Source: Methanothermobacter wolfeii (lineage in GTDB: Archaea > Methanobacteriota > Methanobacteria > Methanobacteriales > Methanothermobacteraceae). From it: DNA of 64,000 nucleotides. Positions within the stretch are counted from its first letter, which is position 1, and the number at the start of each line of letters is the position of its first letter. The notes below the pieces were generated by a model. The model had not been told where the DNA came from, searched no databases, and saw nothing but the letters and a program-made list of their open reading frames with translations. The position numbers and the translations under genes are program-made. Of the stretch, positions 18,989 through 28,119 are shown one piece after another. The stretch spans positions 288,001 to 352,000 of the forward strand of contig NZ_CP104550.1 of NCBI RefSeq assembly GCF_025397995.1. Direction: 5' to 3'.

Positions 18989-20446
18989 ATGAATGAAAAA
19001 TCCGCTGCCCTGGTATTCCCCCATCACCTTATGAAGTTTCACCCTGCAGCAGAAAAAACCTCCCGCTTCATACTTGTGGAGGAACAGCTCTTCTTCGGTG
19101 ACCCGGTATTCAGGCTGAATTTCCATAAGAACAAACTGGTACTGCACCGGGCATCAATGAGGTACTACCGTGACCGCCTTGAAGGAGGGGGCATGGAGAC
19201 AGAGTACATCGAACACAACCCGGACCCGGGGATGTCATACCTCAGGGAGCACCTTGAGGAATATGACAGGATCTACACCCTGGAACTCCTTGACCATGAA
19301 CTCAGCAGGAGACTTAGGGGTCTCTGCAGGGAACTCAGTGTTGAACTTGTTGAACTTGAAGGTCCCTTCCTCCTGAAGAGGGACCTTATGGATAAATACT
19401 TCATGGGGGACAGGTTCTTCCTCACATCATTCTATATAAGGGAGAGGAAGAGGCTTTCAATCCTCACCAGGAATTCGAAGCCGGTTGGGGGTAAATGGAC
19501 CTTTGATACCGAGAACAGGCGCAGATTACCACGGGGAATGAAGGTTCCAGAACCTGTAAGGCTTCCTGAGAACCCCTATGTCAGGGAGGCCAGGGCCTAC
19601 GTTGAGGAGAGGTTCCATGATAACCCAGGGTCCACCGAGCACTTCAACTACCCCACCACCCACAGGGAGGCTGAAATATTCCTCAAGGACTTCATTGAGA
19701 ACCGCCTGGAGAACTTTGGGAGTTACCAGGACTTCATATCCCGTCAGGAGATATTCCTCTTCCACTCGGTGCTTTCATCATCACTCAACACATGCCTCAT
19801 CACACCGGCCGAGGTTATGGATGCGGCCCTGTCTTCCAGAGCCCCCCTGAATTCAGTTGAGGGCTTCGTGAGGCAGATCATGGGGTGGAGGGAATTTGTG
19901 AGGGCGGTTTACATCAAAAAAGGATCCTATGAGCGGAGCAGGAATTACTTCAAACACACGAGGAAACTCAACAGTAAATTGTACCTGGGATGTACGGGTA
20001 TAGAACCCTATGATACTGCAGTAGGGAGGGTTCTGGAGTACGGGTACACGCACCACATAGAGAGGCTCATGGTTATAGGGAACTTCATGCTCCTCCTTGG
20101 CATAGACCCTGATGAGGTCTACAGTTGGTTCATGGAGATGTTTGTAGATGCCTATGACTGGGTCATGGTGCCCAATGTCTATGGCATGAGCCAGTACGCC
20201 GACGGTGGTCTTATGGCAACAAAACCCTACATCTCATCATCAAACTACCTGCTGAGGATGAGCAACCACAGCCGCGGCGAATGGTGCGATGTATGGGACG
20301 CCCTGTTCTGGACATTCCTCAGTGATAAAAGAAAGCTTCTTGAGGCAAATCCAAGAATCAGGGTACTCTACAGGCACCTTACAGATGAAAAGTTAAGGAG
20401 ATTTTACAGGGTGAGGGAAGACTTTCTTGAGGATCTTGGCTACTAA
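18989..20446 (+). CDS. Photolyase/cryptochrome-related protein of the FeS-BCP (CryPro) group, cluster ligands mostly lost
   Basis: 485 residues, the length of deoxyribodipyrimidine photolyase-related proteins. The N terminus is an alpha/beta antenna-type domain (ALVFPHHL). The C-terminal FAD-binding helical domain shows the family pattern GYTHHIERLMVIGNFMLLLG, YDWVMVPNVYGMSQYADGG and PYISSSNYLLRMS. In FeS-type bacterial cryptochromes/photolyases four cysteines bind a 4Fe-4S cluster. Here the positions I expect read TGIEPYD (Cys to Pro) and MSNHSRGE (two Cys lost), with only WCDVWDALFW keeping one. Repair activity and cofactors are therefore uncertain. It starts without a ribosome binding site behind a duplicated promoter and ends overlapping the converging gene by four bases. 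Confidence 0.8.
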   Translation: MNEKSAALVFPHHLMKFHPAAEKTSRFILVEEQLFFGDPVFRLNFHKNKLVLHRASMRYYRDRLEGGGMETEYIEHNPDPGMSYLREHLEEYDRIYTLELLDHELSRRLRGLCRELSVELVELEGPFLLKRDLMDKYFMGDRFFLTSFYIRERKRLSILTRNSKPVGGKWTFDTENRRRLPRGMKVPEPVRLPENPYVREARAYVEERFHDNPGSTEHFNYPTTHREAEIFLKDFIENRLENFGSYQDFISRQEIFLFHSVLSSSLNTCLITPAEVMDAALSSRAPLNSVEGFVRQIMGWREFVRAVYIKKGSYERSRNYFKHTRKLNSKLYLGCTGIEPYDTAVGRVLEYGYTHHIERLMVIGNFMLLLGIDPDEVYSWFMEMFVDAYDWVMVPNVYGMSQYADGGLMATKPYISSSNYLLRMSNHSRGEWCDVWDALFWTFLSDKRKLLEANPRIRVLYRHLTDEKLRRFYRVREDFLEDLGY

Positions 20447-21138
20447 CCCCTCATTGTGTAGTCAAGGTATCCTCTGTTGTAGAGCCTCTGAAGGTCCGAT
20501 GCATGCATCAGCTCATATGCAGCGTAGGGGTTGTTGAGGTATGGGTGTATGAGGCCCTTTATTATGTAGTAGTAGGCTCCGAGCCTCCCGTACTGTCTCC
20601 AGGCTATCTGGACGTAGAGGGGGAAACCGCAGCCAGGGTTTATGAATACGTTACCATCCCTGACCGTGCCATGGAATACCATGGGCATGGGGCCCTCCTG
20701 ACCCTTTTCCCTGGCTATACGCTCAACGTAATCCATTGCCTCATCAAGGCTGCTGAATTCGTATCCATCAGCCCTGTAACGGTATTTGCCGTCAGGCACC
20801 CCGAATATGAATGCTTCAAGGACCTCTGTCCAGTCTATATCGGTACGGTACTCCTGGCTGATATATGCGAGTTCGATTATTGTTACGTTGCCCTCCCTGT
20901 AGTGGCGGTAGTTTGAGTCGCCTGCATAGTGGACCACAAGGGCGCATTTTGATCCCCTCTGGGCAGCGTAATCTGCCAGGACCTTTGACTGGGGATGCCC
21001 CGGGTACATGTCAGGATTTGCCACTTTAACAAAGCCCAGGCGTCCAACGGGTTCCACAGGACTCAGTGCCGTCACAGCGTAGAGGTATGAACCAAACAGA
21101 AGGACAGCTGCAATGATGATATACGATGACCTTGACAT
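20443..21138 (-). CDS. Exported or membrane-anchored protein of unknown function
   Basis: 231 residues. Residues 5-25 form a signal anchor or signal peptide (YIIIAAVLLFGSYLYAVTAL). The mature part is globular, with several Tyr/Gly-rich motifs (NPGCGFPLYVQIAWRQYGRL, NNPYAAYELMHASDLQRLY) and two cysteines, and should sit outside the membrane. I do not recognise a family. The ATG at 21138 has GAGGATTTTA before it. The 3' end overlaps the end of the photolyase-like gene on the opposite strand. Confidence 0.65.
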   Translation of the reverse strand: MSRSSYIIIAAVLLFGSYLYAVTALSPVEPVGRLGFVKVANPDMYPGHPQSKVLADYAAQRGSKCALVVHYAGDSNYRHYREGNVTIIELAYISQEYRTDIDWTEVLEAFIFGVPDGKYRYRADGYEFSSLDEAMDYVERIAREKGQEGPMPMVFHGTVRDGNVFINPGCGFPLYVQIAWRQYGRLGAYYYIIKGLIHPYLNNPYAAYELMHASDLQRLYNRGYLDYTMRG

Positions 21139-21251
21139 TAAAATCCTCGGTTTAGGTTTATGATTTAATCCTTACCATGGCATCATGTATAAAAGTAACG
21201 GTGAACTTCAGCCCCTCTTGACCTATCTTAAGTTCACAGCAGGGCTCGGGT

Positions 21252-21980
21252 TCAGTCCCTTTCCCTCAGCATATCCTTAAGTTCATTTATTTCCCTTCTA
21301 AGTTCTTCAAGGTTTCTCTCAATTTTTTCTATGCTATCATGGATCTCCTTCTCCTCCTCAGGGTTTTTAACGAATCAGGAGGCAAGGGACGCCGTGAGGA
21401 AGCCTATGAAGGTCACCCCGACCAGCATAAGCATGCTTGTAATGGCCTTCCTGTAGGGTGTTGCAGGTGTTATAACAACTTCACCTGAGAGTATGGCTGT
21501 GATGCTGTACCACAATGAATCAAGGGGGCCTCTGAGGGGGATCTGTTCACACCGGCTTCGGTGATGTAGAAGAGGAGGCTTCCTGAGGCAATGGCAAAGA
21601 GGAGTATGCCGAGGGCCTCATCGACGTGGGTGTCCACCTGAATGAGAAGATCTTTTTAAGGTACTTTCTAAAGAGGGCTAGGACCTTTATGACCCTTATG
21701 AACCTTAAAAACCTGAAGGCCCTGAAGAAGTCGATGGGGATGAATGCGATGATATCGACCCAGTTCTCCTTATGAAGCCCAACCTATCCTCGGAGCCCCT
21801 GAGGTTGAACATGAATTCTGTAAAGAGGATTAGGCATAGAACCAGGTCGAACTGGTTTACGGCGGTTACAACGGGGGGACTGGCTTTATAGATTGAGAGG
21901 TAAGTTAAAAGGACTATATCCAGGACTATGAGTATTATGAGGACCGCTTCCTTGAACTTCAAGAGTTTACCTGAGTCCAT
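21252..21980 (-). pseudogene. Decayed two-/six-TM potassium-channel-like gene with several frameshifts
   Basis: The first open part (21980 to about 21780) encodes a cytoplasmic start and two membrane segments (AVLIILIVLDIVLLTYLS, FDLVLCLILFTEFMFNLRG). A shifted frame continues WVDIIAFIPIDFFRAFRFLRF, an S3-S4-like part, to about 21643. A third frame reads VDTHVDEALGILLFAIASGS to about 21541. A fourth reads LDSLWYSITAILSGEVVITP, a pore-helix-like segment, plus a last membrane helix. An in-frame TGA at about 21375 separates a C-terminal coiled coil. The filter position reads ILSGEV rather than TVGYGD. At least three frameshifts and one stop make it a pseudogene unless the sequence is faulty. Confidence 0.75.
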
Positions 21981-22287
21981 GGTACCCCCTGTGATGACTA
22001 TTTATTTTCATCTTGAAATACTTTGCATTCATCAGGGAAGTGGAGGATCTCTGCAGTAAATCTATGAGAACCTGCAGACTGACCACCTTCAAAAACTTCG
22101 TAATAGACAGATATTACGAATTACACTGATAAAATTTTATTATGCCCTGACTTCAAATTAATATATAAATTAAGGGGGGGTGATGCTCTACGTTGGGGTG
22201 CGTAGAAGATCTCAAATGGATTAAGATGCAGAAAATCAAAATGCCTTAAATTATTGTTCTCATGACGGTAACCATAAAGTTAATTGG
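21981..22287. other. AT-rich intergenic region with an inverted repeat and a G-run leader
   Basis: No convincing gene. A perfect 9-bp inverted repeat (TTCGTAATA at 22097-22105, TATTACGAA at 22112-22120) has a six-base loop and could be an operator or hairpin. A TATA-like AATATATAAATTAA at about 22159-22172 is followed by seven G bases and TGATG at 22174-22185, then a hairpin CTACG/CGTAG at 22188-22205. A 13-codon reading frame starts at that ATG. It may be the leader of the downstream Yip1-like gene. Confidence 0.4.
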
Positions 22288-22355
22288 GGGTTTAAAGTTG
22301 TTAAAGGGAATTATGCACCTTGGGTTTAAAGTTGTTAAAGGGAATTATGCACCTT
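22288..22355 (+). repeat. Perfect 34-bp tandem duplication of a translation start region
   Basis: Bases 22288-22321 are repeated exactly at 22322-22355. Each copy contains AAAGGGAATT and ATGCACC, that is, a ribosome binding site and start codon. The second ATG (22347) opens the Yip1-like gene. The first ATG (22313) opens a 16-codon frame that stops with TGA just inside the gene, because 34 is not a multiple of three. Confidence 0.9.
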
Positions 22356-22892
22356 TCAGATGACATCCTCCTTCTTTTAAAGTCTCCGGAGGAAGCACTT
22401 AAGAGGACAAAGGATATGGGGTTTGAAAATCAGGGACTCTATCTCTACGTCTTCCTCTCGGCTTTCCTTGGGTTCAGCCTGGGAGGAGCCTTATCCTCTG
22501 TAACAGGGGGATGGCTGATAATGCCGGTGATCTTTGCACTGGTAGTTCTTGTTGTTTCATTCCTGAAACTCCTCTTATGGTCGGTGATATCATATATCGT
22601 GGCCTTAGCGGTTTTCGGGGGTAAGGGGACCTTCACCGGAACCCTTAAAATGATGGGATTCTCGGCGGCTCCATTCATAATAGGGATATTCGCCTTCATG
22701 ACCCTCACACTCCTCCAGACGGTCTTCACATCAACCCTTCTGATGGTGATAATGTACATATGGGTCATTATGATTGCAGCCGCTGCAGTGGACGCTGAAC
22801 ATGAAATAGGCTATGGGAGGGCATTCCTTTCAGTATTCGGCCTCCCGGCCACTGTGATGATGCTTCTTATAATGCTCGTGGGGGTGTTCTGA
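22347..22892 (+). CDS. Yip1-domain-like integral membrane protein
   Basis: 181 residues. A short charged N terminus (LLKSPEEALKRTKDMG) is followed by five or so hydrophobic helices (LYVFLSAFLGFSLGGAL, LIMPVIFALVVLVVSFLKLL, and three more). This matches the prokaryotic Yip1 domain, in which a helix with a SPEEAF-type motif precedes four to five membrane segments. Function in archaea is unknown. The next gene starts at the TGATG junction (ATG 22892), so the two are translationally coupled. Confidence 0.7.
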   Translation: MHLSDDILLLLKSPEEALKRTKDMGFENQGLYLYVFLSAFLGFSLGGALSSVTGGWLIMPVIFALVVLVVSFLKLLLWSVISYIVALAVFGGKGTFTGTLKMMGFSAAPFIIGIFAFMTLTLLQTVFTSTLLMVIMYIWVIMIAAAAVDAEHEIGYGRAFLSVFGLPATVMMLLIMLVGVF

Positions 22893-23768
22893 TGGATTCA
22901 GATAAACTTTTAAGCGCCCTAATCATCCTGGTACTGGCGGCGGCGTTCATCACAGCCCTTGCAGCGCCCCTGCTGCCATCAGATGATGATAGGGTTGTTA
23001 AGGAGAATTTCAAAACTTGAAAAGACGGGGGCGTCTGATGTTAAATATGTTAACCTGGATATAGAGTCAAACGCAACAGGAGTACTCCTGGCATTCACCA
23101 ACAACTCCGGCAATGTTTATAACATTGAAACAGAGAGGGATGAAGGTTCAGTGGCACCATCAGTTAACCGTACAGTGGACGGTGAAAACCTGAACATAAA
23201 TGTGAAAATGGATGGTGGCGCTGCAAGGGTCCTCCTTTCAAACGAATACACCTACAACATCACCATCAGAAGTAAGGTGGGTGGATTCACAGCCATACTC
23301 TCAAATGATTCAAGGATAGACACCCTCAACTCAACGATCGAGTATGCCGGCGGCGGAACACTTTTAATCGGAAGAACAGCCTTTAAAAACATATCCATGA
23401 GCGTAAATACAGGGGGATTCTACATAACAGAGATGCAGCCGGATATTCAGGGTAACGGATCAATATACACTGATGTGTACATCGGAGGAACCACGTTAGC
23501 AATGAATAAACTGAGAAACCTCAGGATAATGGCAGATGTTGATTATGGTGGGATATCCTTTGAACCCAGGGGCTTCAATGTTATCAGTAACAGAACAGGG
23601 CACCTTGAGATGGAGGGTGATTCCTACAGGACAGCAGATTCAAGGGTTGATATAAGAAACATGGTGGGCCTCGGCGGATTCAGCATGATACCTACATGTT
23701 ACCCTTTGGTTTCCAGTAAACTCCCTATTTATTTTTTGGACTTGAAGGGTATTTTTGGCTCTATGTAA
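22892..23768 (+). pseudogene. Exported beta-repeat protein (DUF4097-like), frameshifted near the N terminus
   Basis: The ATG at 22892 overlaps the preceding stop (TGATG) and encodes a clear signal anchor (LLSALIILVLAAAFITALAA). The frame ends at a TGA after KENFKT. Removing one A from the AAAA run at about 23013-23016 joins it to NFKLEKTGASDVKYVNLDIE and a long glycine-rich beta-strand repeat (KVGGFTAILSN, EYAGGGTLLIG, NTGGFYITEM, YIGGTTLAM, DYGGISFE). That is the pattern of DUF4097/toast-rack surface proteins. The open frame runs 40 bases into the converging radical SAM gene, so the 3' end may hold a second defect. Confidence 0.7.
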
Positions 23769-25135
23769 GTCCTGTAGAGTGTTTTAAGGAAAACACCTAT
23801 CATGTAACCGTGTTTCAGGAGGTAGGATGGTCTTGAATAGAACCTGATGTAGGCCTTCACCAGCTTCCTCATTACAGTCTCCCGGCTCAGTCCAAGTTTC
23901 TCGTACTTTATAACTGGCTGTATGACCGTGTACTTATCCCAGTCCTCATCCAGGAGGTTCCTCTTCCTGAGTTCATGGTAGATGGGTGTCCCCGGGAAGG
24001 GGGTGAGGATTGAGTACTGGCTGTAGTCAGGGTCGAGTTTTATTGAAAAATCAATGGTCCTGTCCATCTCCGAGGGCTTCTCTCCGGGGTAACCGAGGAT
24101 GAATGAGGTTACAACATCAATACCCACATCTTTAGCAGCCTTAACAGCATCCTCAGCCTGCTTCAGGGTTATGCCCTTTTCCATGAGGTTAAGGATCCTC
24201 TGGCAGCCTGATTCAACACCATAATATACGGTGCTCATACCCGCGGACCTTAGATCCTCAAGAAGCGACCTCCTGACCATGTCAACCCGGGATGATGTGA
24301 CGAAACTCACATCAATCCCCCTTTCTCTGATCTCCCGTGAAATTTCCCCTGCCCTTGGCCTGTGGAGCATGAAGGTGTCATCGAGGAACGCGATATCATG
24401 GAGCCCGTATCTGTCCACAAGCTCCTCCACCTCATCCACCACATTCTCAGCGCTCCTGAACCTGAACTTCTTACCCATTATGAGGGAGGATGAGCAGTAT
24501 CTGCAGGGATAGACACAGCCCCTGCTGGTTATCATACCCCCGGCTTCCTGCTCCGATGTCTCATAATCACGGAAGGGTACAAGGTGCCTTGCAGGGAACG
24601 GTAAATCATCAAGGTCCTCTATGAGGGGCCTCGGCCTATTTGTTCTTATGGAGCCACCCTCCCTGTAGCTTATACCGGCAACGTCCCTGAGGGATGGGGC
24701 TCCCCTTCTCTCATACTTCTCTGCAAGGTCAACGATGGTGGCTTCCCCCTCACCCACCACAACAACATCAAGGGCATCCGAGTCACCAAGGGTCCTTTCA
24801 GGGAGAAATGTGGGGTGTGGTCCTCCTATGACCGTAAGCACATCAGGAAGAAGCCTCTTAACGGCCCCGAGGTATTCAAGTGAGGTCTTTATGGTTGCTG
24901 TTGTTGCTGTTATCCCAACAATGAGGGGGTCAAGTTTTTCGATGATACCTGCAACCTTCTCTGCACCCAGCCCCTGGAGGTCATCATCTATGATTTTAAC
25001 ACTGAAGGAGGCCCTTTCAAGGGCGGCTGCAAGGTACATGAGGTTCAGGGGTGGGAGGACAAGGCCAAGCTTGTTCTTCACAGCAGTTTTATCCAGGGGG
25101 TTTATGAGAACCACATCCAATAAGAACACCACCAT
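23729..25135 (-). CDS. B12-binding domain radical SAM protein
   Basis: 468 residues. The N-terminal half is a cobalamin-binding domain ([57 protein letters not shown]), without an obvious DXHXXG ligand. The radical SAM core carries [16 protein letters not shown] (CXXXCXXC for the 4Fe-4S cluster) and the downstream GGE-like segment near [14 protein letters not shown]-type cysteine motifs are absent. Such enzymes methylate or couple unreactive carbons in lipids, hopanoids or cofactors; the substrate here is unknown. The ATG at 25135 follows GGTGATGATT, and the 3' end overlaps the converging exported-protein gene. Confidence 0.88.
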   Translation of the reverse strand: MVVFLLDVVLINPLDKTAVKNKLGLVLPPLNLMYLAAALERASFSVKIIDDDLQGLGAEKVAGIIEKLDPLIVGITATTATIKTSLEYLGAVKRLLPDVLTVIGGPHPTFLPERTLGDSDALDVVVVGEGEATIVDLAEKYERRGAPSLRDVAGISYREGGSIRTNRPRPLIEDLDDLPFPARHLVPFRDYETSEQEAGGMITSRGCVYPCRYCSSSLIMGKKFRFRSAENVVDEVEELVDRYGLHDIAFLDDTFMLHRPRAGEISREIRERGIDVSFVTSSRVDMVRRSLLEDLRSAGMSTVYYGVESGCQRILNLMEKGITLKQAEDAVKAAKDVGIDVVTSFILGYPGEKPSEMDRTIDFSIKLDPDYSQYSILTPFPGTPIYHELRKRNLLDEDWDKYTVIQPVIKYEKLGLSRETVMRKLVKAYIRFYSRPSYLLKHGYMIGVFLKTLYRTYIEPKIPFKSKK

Positions 25136-25294
25136 CCATTAAATCATCACCGCCCATCATGCTTCAGTATTGCTTTTCATCTGGCCGGTGATGTATCCAT
25201 TTAATAATATCGTGGTGATGGTTTAAGTATCTTCTCCATTGTATCATCTCTGGATGGGGCACTGATTTAAATGGGGCGACCCATAACTTAAACC

Positions 25295-25642
25295 ATGAAG
25301 ATAACCGATGAAGATGTTATAGAGTACCTGTCCCTCTTCACGAGCATCCCCTCCTTCCTTCTCGGGAGATGGGCAAGGTCCGGCACAAACCTCGCCTCAA
25401 GGTTCAGTTCACGGATAGTATCAGAGTACGGTAAACTTTCAGATCATGACAGGAGGAGGGTGAGGGCGGTCCTTGAGATGGACGTGGATGAGATCCAGGA
25501 GGTCCTGAGGAGGGCCCATGAAAGGACAGGTAAGAAGCAGCTAATGATACTTTCAGATCCATCATCAAGGGAATTCATAGAGAGGAACCTCGCCGAGATC
25601 AGGAGCCTAATCGGTGACCGTACATCCTCTCATAGTACCTGA
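25295..25642 (+). CDS. Hypothetical helical protein
   Basis: 115 residues, mostly helical and highly charged (HDRRRVRAVLEMDVDEIQEV, IERNLEEIRSL-like end). No domain recognised. A TATA-like GATTTAAAT lies about 27 bases upstream of the ATG at 25295, and no ribosome binding site is seen, so a leaderless mRNA is likely. It converges on rmlB with about 44 bases of overlap, which is unusual and leaves the exact end in doubt. Confidence 0.5.
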   Translation: MKITDEDVIEYLSLFTSIPSFLLGRWARSGTNLASRFSSRIVSEYGKLSDHDRRRVRAVLEMDVDEIQEVLRRAHERTGKKQLMILSDPSSREFIERNLAEIRSLIGDRTSSHST

Positions 25643-26609
25643 GGTATTCCCCGCTCTTTATGTTCTCCCACCATTTGCGGTTACGGATGTACCAGTTGAT
25701 GGTCTCCTTTATACCCTCCCTGAAGGAGTAGCGGGGCTTCCAGCCAAGCTCATTCCTTATACGTGTGGCATCAATGGCGTACCTCCTGTCATGGCCGGGC
25801 CGGTCCTCAACGAATCTTATGAGGGACTCATCCTTCTCCAGTTCCCTGAGGATTAACTTCACAATATCAATATTCCTCCTCTCATTGTTACCACCGATAT
25901 TGTAGACTTCACCCTCCCTTCCATGATGCAGGACAAGGTCTATGGCACTGCAGTGGTCCTCCACGTGCAACCAGTCCCTCACATTCATCCCATCACCATA
26001 AACCGGGAGGGGCCGATCCTCAAGGGCATTGGTTATCATGAGGGGTATGAGTTTCTCAGGGAACTGGTAGGGTCCGTAGTTGTTTGAGCACCTTGTAATG
26101 TTAACAGGAAGTCCGTAGGTCCTGTGATAGGCCCTCACCATGAGGTCAGCAGCGGCCTTGCTGGCAGAGTAGGGACTGTTGGGTGCAAGGGGAGTCTCCT
26201 CTGTGAAGTACCCTGTTTCAGCGGAACCATAGACCTCATCGGTGGATATCTGTATGAACCTTTCAATCCCCTCCCTCCTCGAGGCTTCAAGGAGGGTCTG
26301 GGTTCCAAGGACATTGGTTTTTATGAATATTTCAGGGTCCTGGATGCTTCTATCAACATGGGACTCTGCAGCAAAGTTTATAACAGCATCAACATCCTGG
26401 ATTATCCTGTTAACAAGTTCCCTGTCGGTTATGCTTCCCCTTATGAAGGTGTAGCGTGGATGGTCCTCCACATCCCTCAGGTTTTCAAGGTTACCGCAGT
26501 AGGTAAGGGCATCAAGGTTTATTATGCTGTAGCTGTGCCTTTCAAGCATGTACCTTATAAAGTTACTTCCAATGAACCCGGCGCCACCGGTTACCAGAAT
26601 TCTCTCCAT
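25599..26609 (-). CDS. rmlB: dTDP-glucose 4,6-dehydratase
   Basis: 336 residues, SDR family. It dehydrates dTDP-glucose to dTDP-4-keto-6-deoxyglucose, the second step of dTDP-rhamnose synthesis. The NAD-binding start reads ILVTGGAGFIGSNFIRYML. The active-site threonine lies in ISTDEVYGS, and the catalytic YSASKAAAD holds the Tyr-X3-Lys pair. INFAAESHVDRSI is typical of RmlB. The ATG at 26609 is behind GAGGAGATCCC. It is the last gene of the cluster in transcription order rmlD, rmlA, rmlC, rmlB, all on the minus strand. Confidence 0.96.
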   Translation of the reverse strand: MERILVTGGAGFIGSNFIRYMLERHSYSIINLDALTYCGNLENLRDVEDHPRYTFIRGSITDRELVNRIIQDVDAVINFAAESHVDRSIQDPEIFIKTNVLGTQTLLEASRREGIERFIQISTDEVYGSAETGYFTEETPLAPNSPYSASKAAADLMVRAYHRTYGLPVNITRCSNNYGPYQFPEKLIPLMITNALEDRPLPVYGDGMNVRDWLHVEDHCSAIDLVLHHGREGEVYNIGGNNERRNIDIVKLILRELEKDESLIRFVEDRPGHDRRYAIDATRIRNELGWKPRYSFREGIKETINWYIRNRKWWENIKSGEYLRYYERMYGHRLGS

Positions 26610-26668
26610 GGGATCTCCTCACAGTTATGGGGTGTTTTATCTTCTAATGGATCTGGCCCCCTGTATCC

Positions 26669-27226
26669 TCAAAGGTATACAGGGTTTTCCCGTAGGGGCC
26701 TCCATTTCCGGTCCTTATCTGAGATTATAAGTTCATCCACAAGGTCGAGGGGCCATTCAATACCGATATCCGGGTCGTTCCATGGGATGCCAGAGTCATA
26801 TTCAGGGTGGTAGAGACGGGTGCATTTATAGTTGAGTATGCACTCATCACTGAGGGCCAGGAATCCATGGGCAAAGCCTTCAGGGATGAAGAACTCCCTC
26901 CTGTTTGAATCTGATAGTATGACACCGGTCCATTCACCGTAGGTTTCAGAATCCCTCCTGAGGTCAACCGCAACATCAAAGACCTCCCCCTTCACCACAC
27001 GGACCAGCTTACCCTGGGGTTTTCTCAGCTGGAAGTGAAGGCCCCTCAGGACGCCCCTGCGTGACATTGACTCATTGTCCTGCACGAATCTAACATCAAG
27101 GCCGCCATCAATGAAATCTGATTCATTGAAGGTCTCCATGAAGTAGCCCCTCTCATCGGAGTATATCTCCGGTTCTATTATAACAGCACCATCCAGTTCC
27201 GTCCTTATGAACCTGAATTTACCCAT
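26669..27226 (-). CDS. rmlC: dTDP-4-dehydrorhamnose 3,5-epimerase
   Basis: 185 residues, cupin fold. It epimerises C3 and C5 of the keto-sugar. The family signature reads [20 protein letters not shown], with the catalytic histidine in RGLHFQ, followed by [12 protein letters not shown] and [26 protein letters not shown] precedes the ATG at 27226, which overlaps the rmlA stop by 8 bases (ATGGGTAA); the longer start at 27244 adds six unconserved residues. The M. thermautotrophicus enzyme of this family has a known structure. Confidence 0.96.
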   Translation of the reverse strand: MGKFRFIRTELDGAVIIEPEIYSDERGYFMETFNESDFIDGGLDVRFVQDNESMSRRGVLRGLHFQLRKPQGKLVRVVKGEVFDVAVDLRRDSETYGEWTGVILSDSNRREFFIPEGFAHGFLALSDECILNYKCTRLYHPEYDSGIPWNDPDIGIEWPLDLVDELIISDKDRKWRPLRENPVYL

Positions 27227-28097
27227 GGAAGTTACCCTCCGCAAGGTCCCTCAGGTACTTACCGTAATCTGTCTTCTCAAGCCGGGATGCCATTTCAAGG
27301 ACCTGTTCCCTTGTGATCCAGCCATTGTTATAGGCTATCTCCTCAAGGCATGCAATGTAGAATCCCTGCCTTTTCTGTATGGTCTCTATGAAGCTGCTTG
27401 CTTCAAGGAGGCCGTCATGGGTCCCTGTGTCGAGCCAGGCCATCCCGCGTCCCATGAGTTCCACCCTGAGTTTTTTCATCCTGAGGTACTCCTCATTGAT
27501 GGATGTTATCTCAAGTTCCCCCCTCTCCGACGGTTTTATCTTCTCGGCGATCTCAACCACCCGGTTGTCATAGAAGTAGAGGCCGGGCACAACATAATTG
27601 GATTTAGGTTTCTCTGGTTTCTCCTCAAGGGATATCACCCTGCCCTCGCTGTCAAATTCAACAACACCGAAGGGTCGGGGGTCCTTAACATAGTAACCGA
27701 ATATAACGGCACCATCCCTGAGGGAGGCGGCCCTCCTGAGTATTTCACTGAAACGGTGCCCGTAGAATACGTTGTCACCGAGGACAAGGGCGACCTTTGA
27801 GTCTCCTATGAACTCCTTCCCCACGATGAAGGCGTCCGCTATCCCCCTGGGCTTTTCCTGTACAGCGTAGCTGAATTTAATTCCGAACTGGCTGCCATCA
27901 CCGAGGAGGTCCCTGTAGAGGGGCAGGTCCCTGGGGGTGGATATCACCAGTATGTCCCTTATACCTGCCAGCATCAGCACAGAGATGGGGTAGTAGATCA
28001 TGGGTTTGTCATATACGGGGAGGAGCTGCTTTGAAACAGCCCTTGTTATCGGGTAAAGGCGGGTGCCCGAGCCTCCTGCAAGCACTATTCCCTTCAT
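27219..28097 (-). CDS. rmlA: Glucose-1-phosphate thymidylyltransferase
   Basis: 292 residues, the standard length for short-form RmlA. It makes dTDP-glucose from dTTP and glucose 1-phosphate. The nucleotide loop reads [37 protein letters not shown] and [10 protein letters not shown] give the metal and sugar site, and [19 protein letters not shown] is typical of dTDP-forming enzymes. GAGGTGAAGCT is found before the ATG at 28097. It lies between rmlD and rmlC on one transcript. Confidence 0.96.
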   Translation of the reverse strand: MKGIVLAGGSGTRLYPITRAVSKQLLPVYDKPMIYYPISVLMLAGIRDILVISTPRDLPLYRDLLGDGSQFGIKFSYAVQEKPRGIADAFIVGKEFIGDSKVALVLGDNVFYGHRFSEILRRAASLRDGAVIFGYYVKDPRPFGVVEFDSEGRVISLEEKPEKPKSNYVVPGLYFYDNRVVEIAEKIKPSERGELEITSINEEYLRMKKLRVELMGRGMAWLDTGTHDGLLEASSFIETIQKRQGFYIACLEEIAYNNGWITREQVLEMASRLEKTDYGKYLRDLAEGNFHG

Positions 28098-28119
28098 AGC
28101 TTCACCTCATACTTAACTG

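Noticed and set aside
23729-25135. Calling the B12-radical SAM protein a tetraether lipid or ring-forming enzyme
   Set aside because: Such enzymes share the domain layout, but I see no residue or neighbour that fixes the substrate.
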